From: an uncultured Oceanisphaera sp.
Lineage (GTDB): Bacteria; Pseudomonadota; Gammaproteobacteria; Enterobacterales; Aeromonadaceae
DNA length: 64,000 bases
Reading direction: 5' to 3'
Assembly: GCF_947495715.1 (NCBI RefSeq)
Contig: NZ_CANLZU010000003.1
Coordinates: 124,001-188,000, forward strand
Notes under the pieces: model-generated
Told to the model about the DNA's origin: nothing
The model's input: the letters and a program-made list of their open reading frames with translations, nothing else
The model's database searches: none
Translations under genes and position numbers: made by a program
Shown here: positions 36,092 through 44,186 of the stretch, piece after piece
Layout: each line of letters begins with the position of its first letter
How positions within the stretch are numbered: position 1 is the first letter of the stretch

Positions 36092-38263
36092 TCAGTTAAC
36101 CAGCCCGGCGCGCTCGCTGAAGCCCGCCACCCTGGTGCCGGACTCTTCACCGGCCAGCGCCAGCAGAAAGGCGTATTCCCGCGCCAGCTCATGATACGCC
36201 TCGAAACGGCCGGACTTGCCACCGTGGCCAGTGTCCATGTCGCAATGCAGCAGCAACAGATGGTCGTCGGTTTTCATCTCGCGCAGCTTGGCCACCCACT
36301 TGGCCGGTTCCCAGTACTGCACCTGGGAGTCATGCAGACCTGTGGTCACCAGCATGTGCGGATACGCCTGCTGCTGCACCTGATCGTAAGGGCTGTACGA
36401 CTTCATGTAATGGTAATATTCGGGATCCGCCGGGTTGCCCCACTCGTCGTATTCGCCGGTGGTCAGCGGAATGGAGTCATCCAGCATGGTGGTCACCACG
36501 TCCACGAAAGGCACCGCCGCCACCACACCCTTGTACAGTTCAGGCGCCATGTTGATGACCGAGGCTACCAGCAGGCCCCCGGCGCTACCACCGGACGCAA
36601 AGACTCGCTCCTTATCGCCATAACCCTGCTCTACCAGCTCGCGGGTGACGTCGATAAAATCGTGAAAGGTGTTCTCCTTGCTGAGCAGTCGACCCTGCTC
36701 ATACCAGTCCCGGCCCAGCTCTTCGCCGCCGCGCACATGGGCGATGGCATAAACGAAGCCGCGATCAAGCAGGCTCAGCCGCGAGCTGCTGAAGTCCGGA
36801 TCCATGCTGGCACCGTAAGAGCCATAGGCGTACACCAGCAGTGGGTTGCTGCCATCATTCTTGAACTTGTCGGCCCGGTATACCAGCGACACCGGCACCT
36901 TGGCGCCGTCCCGCGCGGTCACCCACAGCCGTTCGCTGCGGTAATCATCGGCATTGAACTCCTTGCCCACATATTGCTGCTTGAGTTCGCGTCGCTCCTG
37001 GGTGTCCATGTTCACTTCATAGATAGTCGTCGGCCGGGTCATGGAGGAGTAACCGTAACGCAACCAGGGAGTATCGTCTTCGGCGTTCACCCCCATCCAG
37101 GTGACATAGGCGGGATCATCGAAACGAATATCGTGTTCGCGACCATCCTTGCGGTGGATCTGGCGCAGGTGCACCAGGCCTTCGCTGCGCTCTTCCAGCA
37201 CCAGCCAGTCGCGAAACAGGGAAAAACCTTCCAGCAGCACCTCGTCCCGGGCCGGGATCAGCGGCTGCCATTGCTCGGCAGTGCCGTTTTCCGCCAGATA
37301 GAGGCCAAAGTTGGCACCATCCTTGTTGGAGCGGACGTAAAACCGGCCCTGATAGTGTTCGACATCGTATTCGTGACCACGCTTGCGGGGCAGAAACACC
37401 TGTGCCGGTGTGGTGGGATCGTTGGCCGATACCAGGCTGATTTCGCTGGACACCGTGTTCCAGGCACCAATAACGATATAGTCTTCGGAACGGCTCTTGT
37501 AGATGCTGGTATAAAAGCTGGCATCCTGCTCTTCATGCACCAGCACGTCTTCGCTCTGGGGCGTCCCCAGGGTGTGACGATAAACCTGATAGGGCAGCAG
37601 GGTATTTTCATCCTGCTTGACGTAAAACAGGGTCTTGCCGTCGTTGGCCCATTCCAGATTGCCGGAGGTATTCTCCAGCACCTCATCATACAGCTCGCCG
37701 TTTTGCAGCGATTTGAATCGAATCTGATACTGACGGCGGGACACAAAGTCTTCGGCGAAGGCCAGGGTCTGCTGATCGGGGCTGACGGCCACCTGACCCA
37801 GGCCGTAATAGGCCTGATCCTTGGCACGCTCGTTGCCGTCCAGCAGCAGTTCTATTCGTTCGGGCTGCTCTTCGGGATGGCGTTCGATAATGCCGTATTC
37901 CAGTCCTTTCTGGTAACGGGTCTGATAGCGATAACCGTTTTTCAGATAGGGAACCGAGCTGTCGTCCTGACGGATACGGGCAATCATCTCCTGATACAGA
38001 TCTTCCTGCAGTACATTCAGCGGAGTCAGTACCTGCTCACTGTACTGGTTTTCCTGTTCAAGATAAGCGAGCACCTGCGGATCGTCACGCTCGTCATCGC
38101 GCATCCAGTGATAATTGTCGACCCGGATGTCGTCGTGATTGTTCAGAATGTGAGGAATTTTATTGGCGACAGGGGGCTTTACGTCCACATCGGTACCTTT
38201 AGCGTAGGGTTTGGCACAAGCCACCCATACTAACATCAAGCAAAGCTTCGCCCTATTGCGCAT
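36092..38263 (-). CDS. ptrB: Oligopeptidase B-like S9 peptidase with exported N-terminus
   Basis: 723 residues: N-terminal beta-propeller (about 90-440) and C-terminal alpha/beta hydrolase. The catalytic Ser is in GGSAGGLL, the His in DTGHGG, and the Asp in the GLHDSQV region. The family cleaves short peptides after basic residues. The PtrB-typical PHILNNHDDIRVDNYHWMRDDERDDPQVLAYLEQEN block begins near residue 36. It is preceded by a hydrophobic, signal-like leader (KLCLMLVWVACAKPYAKG), so this copy is probably periplasmic, unlike cytosolic E. coli PtrB. Confidence 0.88.
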   Translation of the reverse strand: MRNRAKLCLMLVWVACAKPYAKGTDVDVKPPVANKIPHILNNHDDIRVDNYHWMRDDERDDPQVLAYLEQENQYSEQVLTPLNVLQEDLYQEMIARIRQDDSSVPYLKNGYRYQTRYQKGLEYGIIERHPEEQPERIELLLDGNERAKDQAYYGLGQVAVSPDQQTLAFAEDFVSRRQYQIRFKSLQNGELYDEVLENTSGNLEWANDGKTLFYVKQDENTLLPYQVYRHTLGTPQSEDVLVHEEQDASFYTSIYKSRSEDYIVIGAWNTVSSEISLVSANDPTTPAQVFLPRKRGHEYDVEHYQGRFYVRSNKDGANFGLYLAENGTAEQWQPLIPARDEVLLEGFSLFRDWLVLEERSEGLVHLRQIHRKDGREHDIRFDDPAYVTWMGVNAEDDTPWLRYGYSSMTRPTTIYEVNMDTQERRELKQQYVGKEFNADDYRSERLWVTARDGAKVPVSLVYRADKFKNDGSNPLLVYAYGSYGASMDPDFSSSRLSLLDRGFVYAIAHVRGGEELGRDWYEQGRLLSKENTFHDFIDVTRELVEQGYGDKERVFASGGSAGGLLVASVINMAPELYKGVVAAVPFVDVVTTMLDDSIPLTTGEYDEWGNPADPEYYHYMKSYSPYDQVQQQAYPHMLVTTGLHDSQVQYWEPAKWVAKLREMKTDDHLLLLHCDMDTGHGGKSGRFEAYHELAREYAFLLALAGEESGTRVAGFSERAGLVN

Positions 38264-38414
38264 ACCGCCACTCCTTTATCTTCGACAATCCAAAAGTGGA
38301 CGAATTTTAACCAGACAAGAAAGCGTTTACCAAATTATTTACTGAAAAAACCGTATAAACACAGTATAAAAACTCGAATGGAGCCAGAAAGCACCGGCTC
38401 CTGCATGAAAGTCA

Positions 38415-38729
38415 CTACTTACGTCGCCAACTGCCATCGGCCAGTTGGATATAATGCCCACCGGCGGTACGTTCGATATTCAGCTGACCGGCGCGACTCT
38501 GTACCACCGTCAGGCTGGTACCGGTTCGTCTGGCGATTTCCTGATAATTTTCCAGCCGTTTGCGATTGATGTCATTGGCGATGACATTGACCTCGCCACT
38601 ACCACGTACCACCCCTACCAGGCCATTCAGCTGTTCGCCGATCAGGCCCTGTTGCTTGGCCTGCTGCAAATCCAGCGCCCAGGCCGACCAGCTCAGGCTG
38701 GCCACCAATATCACTGCTAACCACCGCAT
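38415..38729 (-). CDS. ydbL: YdbL-family (DUF1318) periplasmic protein
   Basis: 104 residues with a signal peptide (cleavage after SAWA, about residue 19). The body matches DUF1318: QQAKQQGLIGEQLNGLVGVV, VIANDINRKRLENYQEIARRTG and QSRAGQLNIE. Third gene of ydbH-ynbE-ydbL. In E. coli YdbL helps assemble the YdbH-YnbE bridge that carries phospholipids to the outer membrane. GGGGAG precedes the ATG at 38729. Confidence 0.88.
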   Translation of the reverse strand: MRWLAVILVASLSWSAWALDLQQAKQQGLIGEQLNGLVGVVRGSGEVNVIANDINRKRLENYQEIARRTGTSLTVVQSRAGQLNIERTAGGHYIQLADGSWRRK

Positions 38730-38739
38730 AGAGACTCCC

Positions 38740-38946
38740 CTAGAACAAGTCCTGTTCCTGTTCGAACAACTTTTCCAGCTCCCGATCGACCCGGACCCGG
38801 ATTTCATGATCCACCTTGACGTTCAGGTTGACCGTAATGGGCTTGTCCGGCACCACCACCTCCACCCGGGGCGTACAGGCGCTCAGTAACAAACTCAGTG
38901 ACAAGCTCTGTAACAAGGGGCCAATCATGGCCGTACCTTTACGCAT
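38740..38946 (-). CDS. ynbE: YnbE-family outer-membrane lipoprotein
   Basis: 68 residues: lipoprotein signal with lipobox LSAC at about residue 24, then TPRVEVVVPDKPITVNLNVKVDHEIRVRVD, the YnbE signature that extends the beta-groove of YdbH. The ATG follows the ydbH stop directly. Mature protein about 45 residues. Confidence 0.88.
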   Translation of the reverse strand: MRKGTAMIGPLLQSLSLSLLLSACTPRVEVVVPDKPITVNLNVKVDHEIRVRVDRELEKLFEQEQDLF

Positions 38947-40740
38947 TTACTCGCTCTCCCCCTGTAGCCTGGCCGGTAATCGCTCACTCAACTCCTGAGC
39001 GAAACGCAGGCTGGCCAGCAACTGTAGCAGGTTTTCCTGGTGGCGATAATTGAAGTTGACCGGGTGCATGTTACCCATCACCGGCGCCTGCCCCCGTAAT
39101 CGACTATCGATAACTGCCTCGCCAGTGGCCGCCATCGAAATATCTGCCTCCAGACGCTGGTAACGCAGGTCACTGAGCAGCCCCAGAGTCAGCCCGAGCG
39201 ACAGGTTGCTCTCTCCTGTCGCCAGCAACGGCTCACCTGCCTGATAAGAGACCCAGCCATTATCACTATAGGCTTTTCCTCCGCTGATACTAAAGCTGGG
39301 GTCAAATGAAAACGGCAGCCGTCCGTGTAGTTTGCCACTGCCGGTCAGCCCGGTGACACCGGCATAGCTCAGCACCTGTTCCAGCGAAATGTCGCTCAGG
39401 TGCACCTCGCCATTCGGCGTCGCGCTCAGCGCCATGGGAGCAAACGCCAGCCGGCCGCCAAAGGCCCGGGCCGTCAGGCCGGACAGCCAGGGCTTGCCTT
39501 TTCGCCAGTCCAGGGCGGCGTGAATATCGGTCATGGGCACCCCCACATCGAACCGCGCTGCCGACAGGGCCTGGGGGCCGATACTGCGCAGCCTTGCTTT
39601 GTCCCATATCAAATTGAAGCTGGCGGCCAGCTGCTCGGCATGCATGTCCCGGTAGCTCAGCTGCCCCTCGGCCAACGTGGCCTCCAGCGTTATCGGTTGC
39701 CCCGTATCGAGCAGGTTCGCCGCCAGCAGCGACAACTGCAGCTTGCCCGTCTCAAATGCCAGCCCTACCGGCAGTGCCAACCAGCCATTCAGCCACTGCC
39801 ACACCTCGGTAACCGGTAACGACTGGTTCGGTATTGTCAGCGCCAGCCCCCGGTCATAATGCCAGTCGCCTGTCAGTTGCAGACCGCGCGTCAGCTCCAG
39901 AGTCACCGCGCCCTGGCGCCGATCCGCACCCGCACCGCTCAGCAGCAACGCCGCACCGGGCAGCGTTTGCTGTTGCCAGCGCCCCGGCTGCCAGCTCAGG
40001 CGCGCGCGCCAGGGGCCGTTTCGCATCATATTCCCCACCGGCGCCAGCTCCAGTCGATTAAGCTCCAGCTGTTTCCAACGCAGCCGCGCCACCTTCAGCC
40101 GCGAGTCCGGCAGTAGCTGCCAGCCGGACTCGCCCTGCTCGGCCGCCAACTGCAACTGCCAGGTGCCGGTCAAGGGGGCCGGCAGCTCGCCCCTGGCCGC
40201 CAGCCGCAATGGCTGCCCCGGCTGCCAGCCACCGTTGAAAAACAGTGGCTGCTGCAGGACGGGAGTCATCAGCATTCCCGGCAACTCCCCCTGCCAGCGC
40301 CAGCCCTGCTGCTCCGGCAATAATTCCAGCCGTGCATCGCCGGCATCCGTATGCCAGATAATCTCGAGATGTTGCCGGGTGTGGCGCAGTTCGGCGGCAC
40401 CGGTAACGATGGCCTCGGGCAGGTGCAGGGTCAGGTGGTCGATATGAAAATCGATGGCCGGCAGCGTCAGCAACAGCGACAAGGCGTCGCCTTCTCCTTC
40501 GGCGGTGCCGCCGCCACTGCGAGAGCAGCTCAAGTCCAGACTCAAACGCTGCAGTCGCCCTTCGATGCGGCCTTCATTCAGTTGCAGCGCCAGGCCTTCG
40601 GCCTGTTCTTTGGGGCAGGCCGGCACCTGCGCCCGGGCCAGAGTCGCCTGCACCTGTAGCCACGCCGGCAAGGGCTGCGTCTGCGCCAGGGCCGGCCACA
40701 ACAGCCCGATGCAGAGCAGCAGTGATCGTCGTGTTTTCAT
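38947..40740 (-). CDS. ydbH: AsmA-like intermembrane transport protein YdbH
   Basis: 597 residues, beginning at the ATG 40740 with a signal sequence (MKTRRSLLLCIGLLWPALA). Beta-rich, low-motif sequence; the C-terminal part (VGVPMTDIHAALDWRKGKPWLSGLTARAFGGRLAFAP, then GSGKLHGRLPF and GQAPVMGNMHPVNFNYRHQENLLQLLASLRFAQEL) is typical of YdbH. E. coli YdbH is near 880 residues, so this one is clearly shorter. With YnbE and YdbL it should form a groove for phospholipid transfer to the outer membrane, redundant with TamB and YhdP. Confidence 0.85.
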   Translation of the reverse strand: MKTRRSLLLCIGLLWPALAQTQPLPAWLQVQATLARAQVPACPKEQAEGLALQLNEGRIEGRLQRLSLDLSCSRSGGGTAEGEGDALSLLLTLPAIDFHIDHLTLHLPEAIVTGAAELRHTRQHLEIIWHTDAGDARLELLPEQQGWRWQGELPGMLMTPVLQQPLFFNGGWQPGQPLRLAARGELPAPLTGTWQLQLAAEQGESGWQLLPDSRLKVARLRWKQLELNRLELAPVGNMMRNGPWRARLSWQPGRWQQQTLPGAALLLSGAGADRRQGAVTLELTRGLQLTGDWHYDRGLALTIPNQSLPVTEVWQWLNGWLALPVGLAFETGKLQLSLLAANLLDTGQPITLEATLAEGQLSYRDMHAEQLAASFNLIWDKARLRSIGPQALSAARFDVGVPMTDIHAALDWRKGKPWLSGLTARAFGGRLAFAPMALSATPNGEVHLSDISLEQVLSYAGVTGLTGSGKLHGRLPFSFDPSFSISGGKAYSDNGWVSYQAGEPLLATGESNLSLGLTLGLLSDLRYQRLEADISMAATGEAVIDSRLRGQAPVMGNMHPVNFNYRHQENLLQLLASLRFAQELSERLPARLQGESE

Positions 40741-40828
40741 CTTCAAGCGATTCAAAGGGGCACCTTCATCAAATCGGCTTGCGCCGCGGCATACAGGCAT
40801 TAAGCTGAACACAACAGGGGGTGATTCA

Positions 40829-41185
40829 ATGGACAAGATCGTGTTCTGGGGCATTATCGCCATCGCCGCCATGGTGATTGGCCGACGGCTCTATACCTAC
40901 TTTTATAATAGCGGCCAGCCCCGGCATAGTCTGGAGGTGATGGTGGCGAACAAGCGCACTCGGGAGTTCATGGGTCGGACCCGTAAAGATCCGACCGAGC
41001 TGCCACCGCCAAGAATGCAGTATTACGTGACCTTCCGGCCGCTGGAAGGAGGAGACGAACGGGAATTTCGGGTGGCCCAGCATCTGTATGAACAGCTCGA
41101 GCAGGAAGAAACCGGCACCCTGGTGTTTCGAGGCCGCCGGTTCATCGCCTTTGAACCGGACGAAACTATCCTGGATAACGACTGA
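40829..41185 (+). CDS. DUF2500 membrane-anchored protein
   Basis: 118 residues: one N-terminal helix (about 4-22), then a soluble beta domain with MQYYVTFRPLEGGDEREFRVAQHLYEQLEQEETGTLVFRGRRFIAFEP, matching DUF2500. Its 3' end overlaps the convergent DUF411 gene by 20 bases. Function unknown. Start at 40829 behind a weak AGGGGG site. Confidence 0.82.
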   Translation: MDKIVFWGIIAIAAMVIGRRLYTYFYNSGQPRHSLEVMVANKRTREFMGRTRKDPTELPPPRMQYYVTFRPLEGGDEREFRVAQHLYEQLEQEETGTLVFRGRRFIAFEPDETILDND

Positions 41186-41594
41186 ACACCGCCGTGTTAC
41201 CCTGCTTGTCGAAACTCAGCACCTCATAGGGTGAGCCGGGAATATCCATGCCCGGGGCACTTTGCGGCATGCCGGGAATGGTCAGGCCCCGTACCGCCGG
41301 CTTTTCTTTCAGCAGCCGCCGCACATCCGCCGCCGGTACGTGCCCTTCAATCACATAACCCTCGATCACACCGGTATGGCAGGAAGCCAATTCGGGTTTG
41401 ACCCCGGCCATCGCCTTCACCGGGCCCAGATTGTCGCCATTCACTACCGTCACCTCAAAGCCGGATGCTTCCATGTGCGTCACCCAGTCTTCACAGCAGC
41501 CACAGGTTTCCGATTTGTACACGGTGAGCGATGCCGCCAGCACGGGACCGGATAACAGCACCCCCGCCAGACCATAAAGCCAGTTTTTCATCAT
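41166..41594 (-). CDS. DUF411 periplasmic metal-binding protein
   Basis: 142 residues with a signal peptide ending near VLA (residue 20). The motif YKSETCGCCEDWVTHMEASGFEV near the N-terminus and CHTGVIEGYVIEGHVPAADVRRLL mark DUF411, a family often found near copper-resistance genes and thought to bind copper or another soft metal through the CGCC site. Convergent with and overlapping the DUF2500 gene. Confidence 0.87.
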   Translation of the reverse strand: MMKNWLYGLAGVLLSGPVLAASLTVYKSETCGCCEDWVTHMEASGFEVTVVNGDNLGPVKAMAGVKPELASCHTGVIEGYVIEGHVPAADVRRLLKEKPAVRGLTIPGMPQSAPGMDIPGSPYEVLSFDKQGNTAVFSRYPG

Positions 41595-41737
41595 GGTTAC
41601 CTCTACATTATCATTGTCGTTCGGACAAGATTAACAGCCGTGATCGGCGCCGTCTTGATTCGGCACGGTATTCAGTGCAACGACAAAACGGTATCCTGCT
41701 ATCATTGCGCCATCTTGTTGTCTTACCTGGAGTTATT

Positions 41738-42127
41738 ATGTCTTATCTGGCCGTGAAACACGCCCACATGATGTTTGCCCTGCTCAGCATCATACTGTTC
41801 ATGCTGCGCGCCTGGCTGGCCGTGCCGTCGCCTGCCAATATCAAAAGCAAACTGCTGAAAATACTGCCCCATGTCAACGATACCCTGTTGCTGGGTCTGG
41901 GCGTGTGGCTGGCCATCAGTAGCCAGCAAATCCCCTTCGGCAACAGCCCCTGGCTCACCGCCAAGGTCATCGGCCTGGTGCTGTATATCGTGATTGGCAC
42001 CATCGCCATCAAGCGCGGCAAGACCCGCGGCCAGCGTCTGGCTGCCTTCCTGGCTTCCATCGCCATCTTTGCCTACATCTACGGCGCTGCCGTCAGCAAG
42101 TCTCCGCTGTCCTGGCTGGCGTTGTAA
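41738..42127 (+). CDS. SirB2-family membrane protein
   Basis: 129 residues, four helices covering most of the protein: about 10-28, 46-62, 75-92, 103-120. The HAHMMFALLSIILFMLRAWLA start and the KSKLLKILPHVNDTLLLGLGVWLA block match the SirB2/YchQ family. Function unknown. TGGAG precedes the ATG. Copy D of the composite repeat begins 27 bases after its stop. Confidence 0.85.
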   Translation: MSYLAVKHAHMMFALLSIILFMLRAWLAVPSPANIKSKLLKILPHVNDTLLLGLGVWLAISSQQIPFGNSPWLTAKVIGLVLYIVIGTIAIKRGKTRGQRLAAFLASIAIFAYIYGAAVSKSPLSWLAL

Positions 42128-42153
42128 GTCCAATCCAACCTGTCTTGGTTTCT

Positions 42154-42557
42154 GAGGCAACAGGGCTGCCTCACCCGACTCGCTACGGGAAAATGACACT
42201 CGTTGTTTCAGCTTACTGCGAACATTCACTGGATGTTCGGTCAAGCTGAAACAACTCGTCTCGGCAAGACAAGCTTGCCCCATCTAAGTTCACACATGCC
42301 ATCTGACCGCCAGGGATGGCAGGAATGTCGGAACGGCAGGAGCATTTTCCGGCCTTGGCATGTGATGGTCGGGTGAGACAATCCCTGTTACCTCCTCTCA
42401 ACGCCCGAGTTGGCTGTCGGCGGCACCAGAAGCTAACTCCGATGCATCAAGGAGGACAAAGGGATCTGCTCCGCCGACCTTCTGTTTCAGGGATGAAACA
42501 GAGAGCGTACAAGGATGTATCTATAGCGAGTCGGCGGAGCGGGCCCTTTGTCCGATA
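42154..42557 (-). repeat. Composite interspersed repeat, copy D (inverted orientation)
   Basis: Between the convergent SirB2 gene and the frameshifted gene. The enlarged type II module (42154-42394) has arms GAGGCAACAGGGCTGCCTC and CAATCCCTGTTACCTC, the nested GTTTCAGCTT/AAGCTGAAAC hairpin and GCC-AGGGAT-GGC. The type I module (42451-42557) has near-perfect arms GGACAAAGGGATCTGCTC and GAGCGGGCCCTTTGTCC. Its inner hairpins are CTGTTTC-AGGGAT-GAAACAG and TAC-AAGGAT-GTA. The latter reads GTACAAGGATGT, a full match to the CsrA SELEX consensus. Confidence 0.87.
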
Positions 42558-42576
42558 TCCAGGCGTTTAACAAAGC

Positions 42577-42959
42577 TCATGGCTCCACCACCGGAAACAC
42601 CGGAAACGCTCCGGGCTGCAGCCAGTTCCACTCCTCTTCCTGATACAGGGCATTGGCCGAACGCGGATCCATCGGCACCAGCACATCTCCCCGCTGCAAG
42701 GTCACCGTGGCTCGCGTCACTGCAAGCTCTGTCTGCAGCTTTTCCCTCACTCCCGGCCGGATTTTGGTCTGGGGCCGCACTCCGGTTATCTCCAGCCTGT
42801 CGCCCGGGTCGACAGGGTATCCAGTGTCGTCAGATAGGTGTCAACGGTCCGGCTGTCGGGTAGCGACTGCTTATTTTCAAGCTCAAAGGGGGTTGGCGGT
42901 ATCGATTTCCCCCAGGCCAGGCTGCTGCACAGCAACAGAAAAACCACTGAAACCCTCAT
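42577..42959 (-). pseudogene. Frameshifted small exported protein
   Basis: An ATG at 42959 opens a signal peptide (MRVSVVFLLLCSSLAWG) and about 40 more residues, but the frame stops at 42786. The protein continues in another frame as ...DPGDRLEITGVRPQTKIRPG to the stop at 42577 (ending FPVFPVVEP). Joined, the two parts would give about 125 residues. The switch must lie between about 42795 and 42840, around a GTCGAC/CCCGGG-rich stretch. Decay, sequencing error or a programmed shift are all possible. Family not recognised. Confidence 0.6.
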
Positions 42960-43158
42960 GTCGACTCCAGCAAGATGGTTTTATTTCAATTACTTATACA
43001 CACAAGCACAAAAAAAAGACAACGATGACCAGCGTCAGAATCAGACCATCAATAAGCATTTGTAGAAAAATGGCGACAGTCTGCCCCGAAAAGGTTGCGA
43101 CAAAACTTGTCACACCCCGAGCCTAGGATAGAATCATACCAAGCAAGAGGGCATCACC

Positions 43159-44118
43159 ATGAGTAAGAAGCTATTAAGACAATTGACCCTGGCGCGCTGT
43201 GTTCCCTATCGTCCGTACAAGCTGACCGCACGCCAGCTGCAAGAAAAACTGGAAGAAGAAGGCATTCAGGTCAGCCTGCGCACCGTGCAGCGGGATCTGG
43301 AAGAAATGTCCGGCATGGGACTGTTCGATCTCACCTCCGATGATCGCAGCAAGCCTCATGGCTGGTGCTTTGAACGCAATGGCTTGAATGACTTCGCCAA
43401 CTTCATGCCGCTCAGCCTGGCCATGGCACTGAAAACCTGGAACGACCAGGCCGCCGACCTGCTGCCGGCCAGCGTGCTGAGTGAATTGAACCCGATTATC
43501 GACAAGGCCACCCAGGTCATCAACGACAGCCAGAGCGAGCTGGCCGGTCGCTGGATGGAAAACGTGGTACGCCTGCCCAAGCCATTCGCCGGCAGCCCGG
43601 ACATTCGTCGCGCCACCACCATTCGTGACGCCCTGTGGCGCGGCCGCAAATTCAGCGCCGAGATCAAAAGGGTCATCAAGGGCCGTACCGTCTGGCTGCG
43701 CTACGAACAGGTAAATCCGCTCGGCATCGTCAGTCGTAAAGAAAGCACCATGCTGCTGTGTACCGTATCGGACATGGATCCCAAGATTTACGGCATTCCC
43801 TTCGAGCACATCAAGGATGTAGAGCTGACCAGCCGTCCGGTGACACAGCCACGAGAGTTCAGCGTCAACAAGCTGATCCGCGAGAAGGGTTACCATGAAG
43901 AAGCCGATACCATCCATTTTGTCGGCCGAATCACCCACCCGAACCGGGCCATTATGGAAGACGCCATTCCAGGCAATAACCCCAGGTTGACCCGCTACGA
44001 CAAGCAGAGCATGATGGTGGAAACCGACGTCAAGGATTCGCCCGAATTTCGTCGCTGGTTGACCGATATGGCGGGTAAAGTCGAGATACTGGCGCCAGAA
44101 TCGCTGAAAAAAAGCTGA
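43159..44118 (+). CDS. HTH/WYL-domain transcriptional regulator
   Basis: 319 residues. An N-terminal winged helix (about 15-60: KLTARQLQEKLEEEGIQVSLRTVQRDLEEM) is followed by a WYL ligand-sensing domain (about 160-240: IKRVIKGRTVWLRYEQVNPLGIVSRKESTMLLCTV) and a WCX-type C-terminus. WYL regulators often respond to nucleic-acid-like or other ligands, and many guard defence or stress genes. Next gene, 68 bases downstream, is the FtsZ homologue; co-transcription is possible. Confidence 0.88.
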   Translation: MSKKLLRQLTLARCVPYRPYKLTARQLQEKLEEEGIQVSLRTVQRDLEEMSGMGLFDLTSDDRSKPHGWCFERNGLNDFANFMPLSLAMALKTWNDQAADLLPASVLSELNPIIDKATQVINDSQSELAGRWMENVVRLPKPFAGSPDIRRATTIRDALWRGRKFSAEIKRVIKGRTVWLRYEQVNPLGIVSRKESTMLLCTVSDMDPKIYGIPFEHIKDVELTSRPVTQPREFSVNKLIREKGYHEEADTIHFVGRITHPNRAIMEDAIPGNNPRLTRYDKQSMMVETDVKDSPEFRRWLTDMAGKVEILAPESLKKS

Positions 44119-44186
44119 GTTAACATAACATTACCGATCTCGGGGGCTGACTGATTCGGCCCCTTTGTTTTTTCACGGAGTACCGG

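Noticed and set aside
36191-38233. 680-codon open frame on the plus strand
   Set aside because: Exact antisense shadow of the oligopeptidase gene, which has full catalytic motifs; GC-rich codon bias keeps the opposite frame open.
29404-42557. Composite repeats considered as a CRISPR array or insertion sequence
   Set aside because: Units are hundreds of bases long and kilobases apart, with no regular repeat-spacer pattern, no transposase frame and no target-site duplications that I could see.
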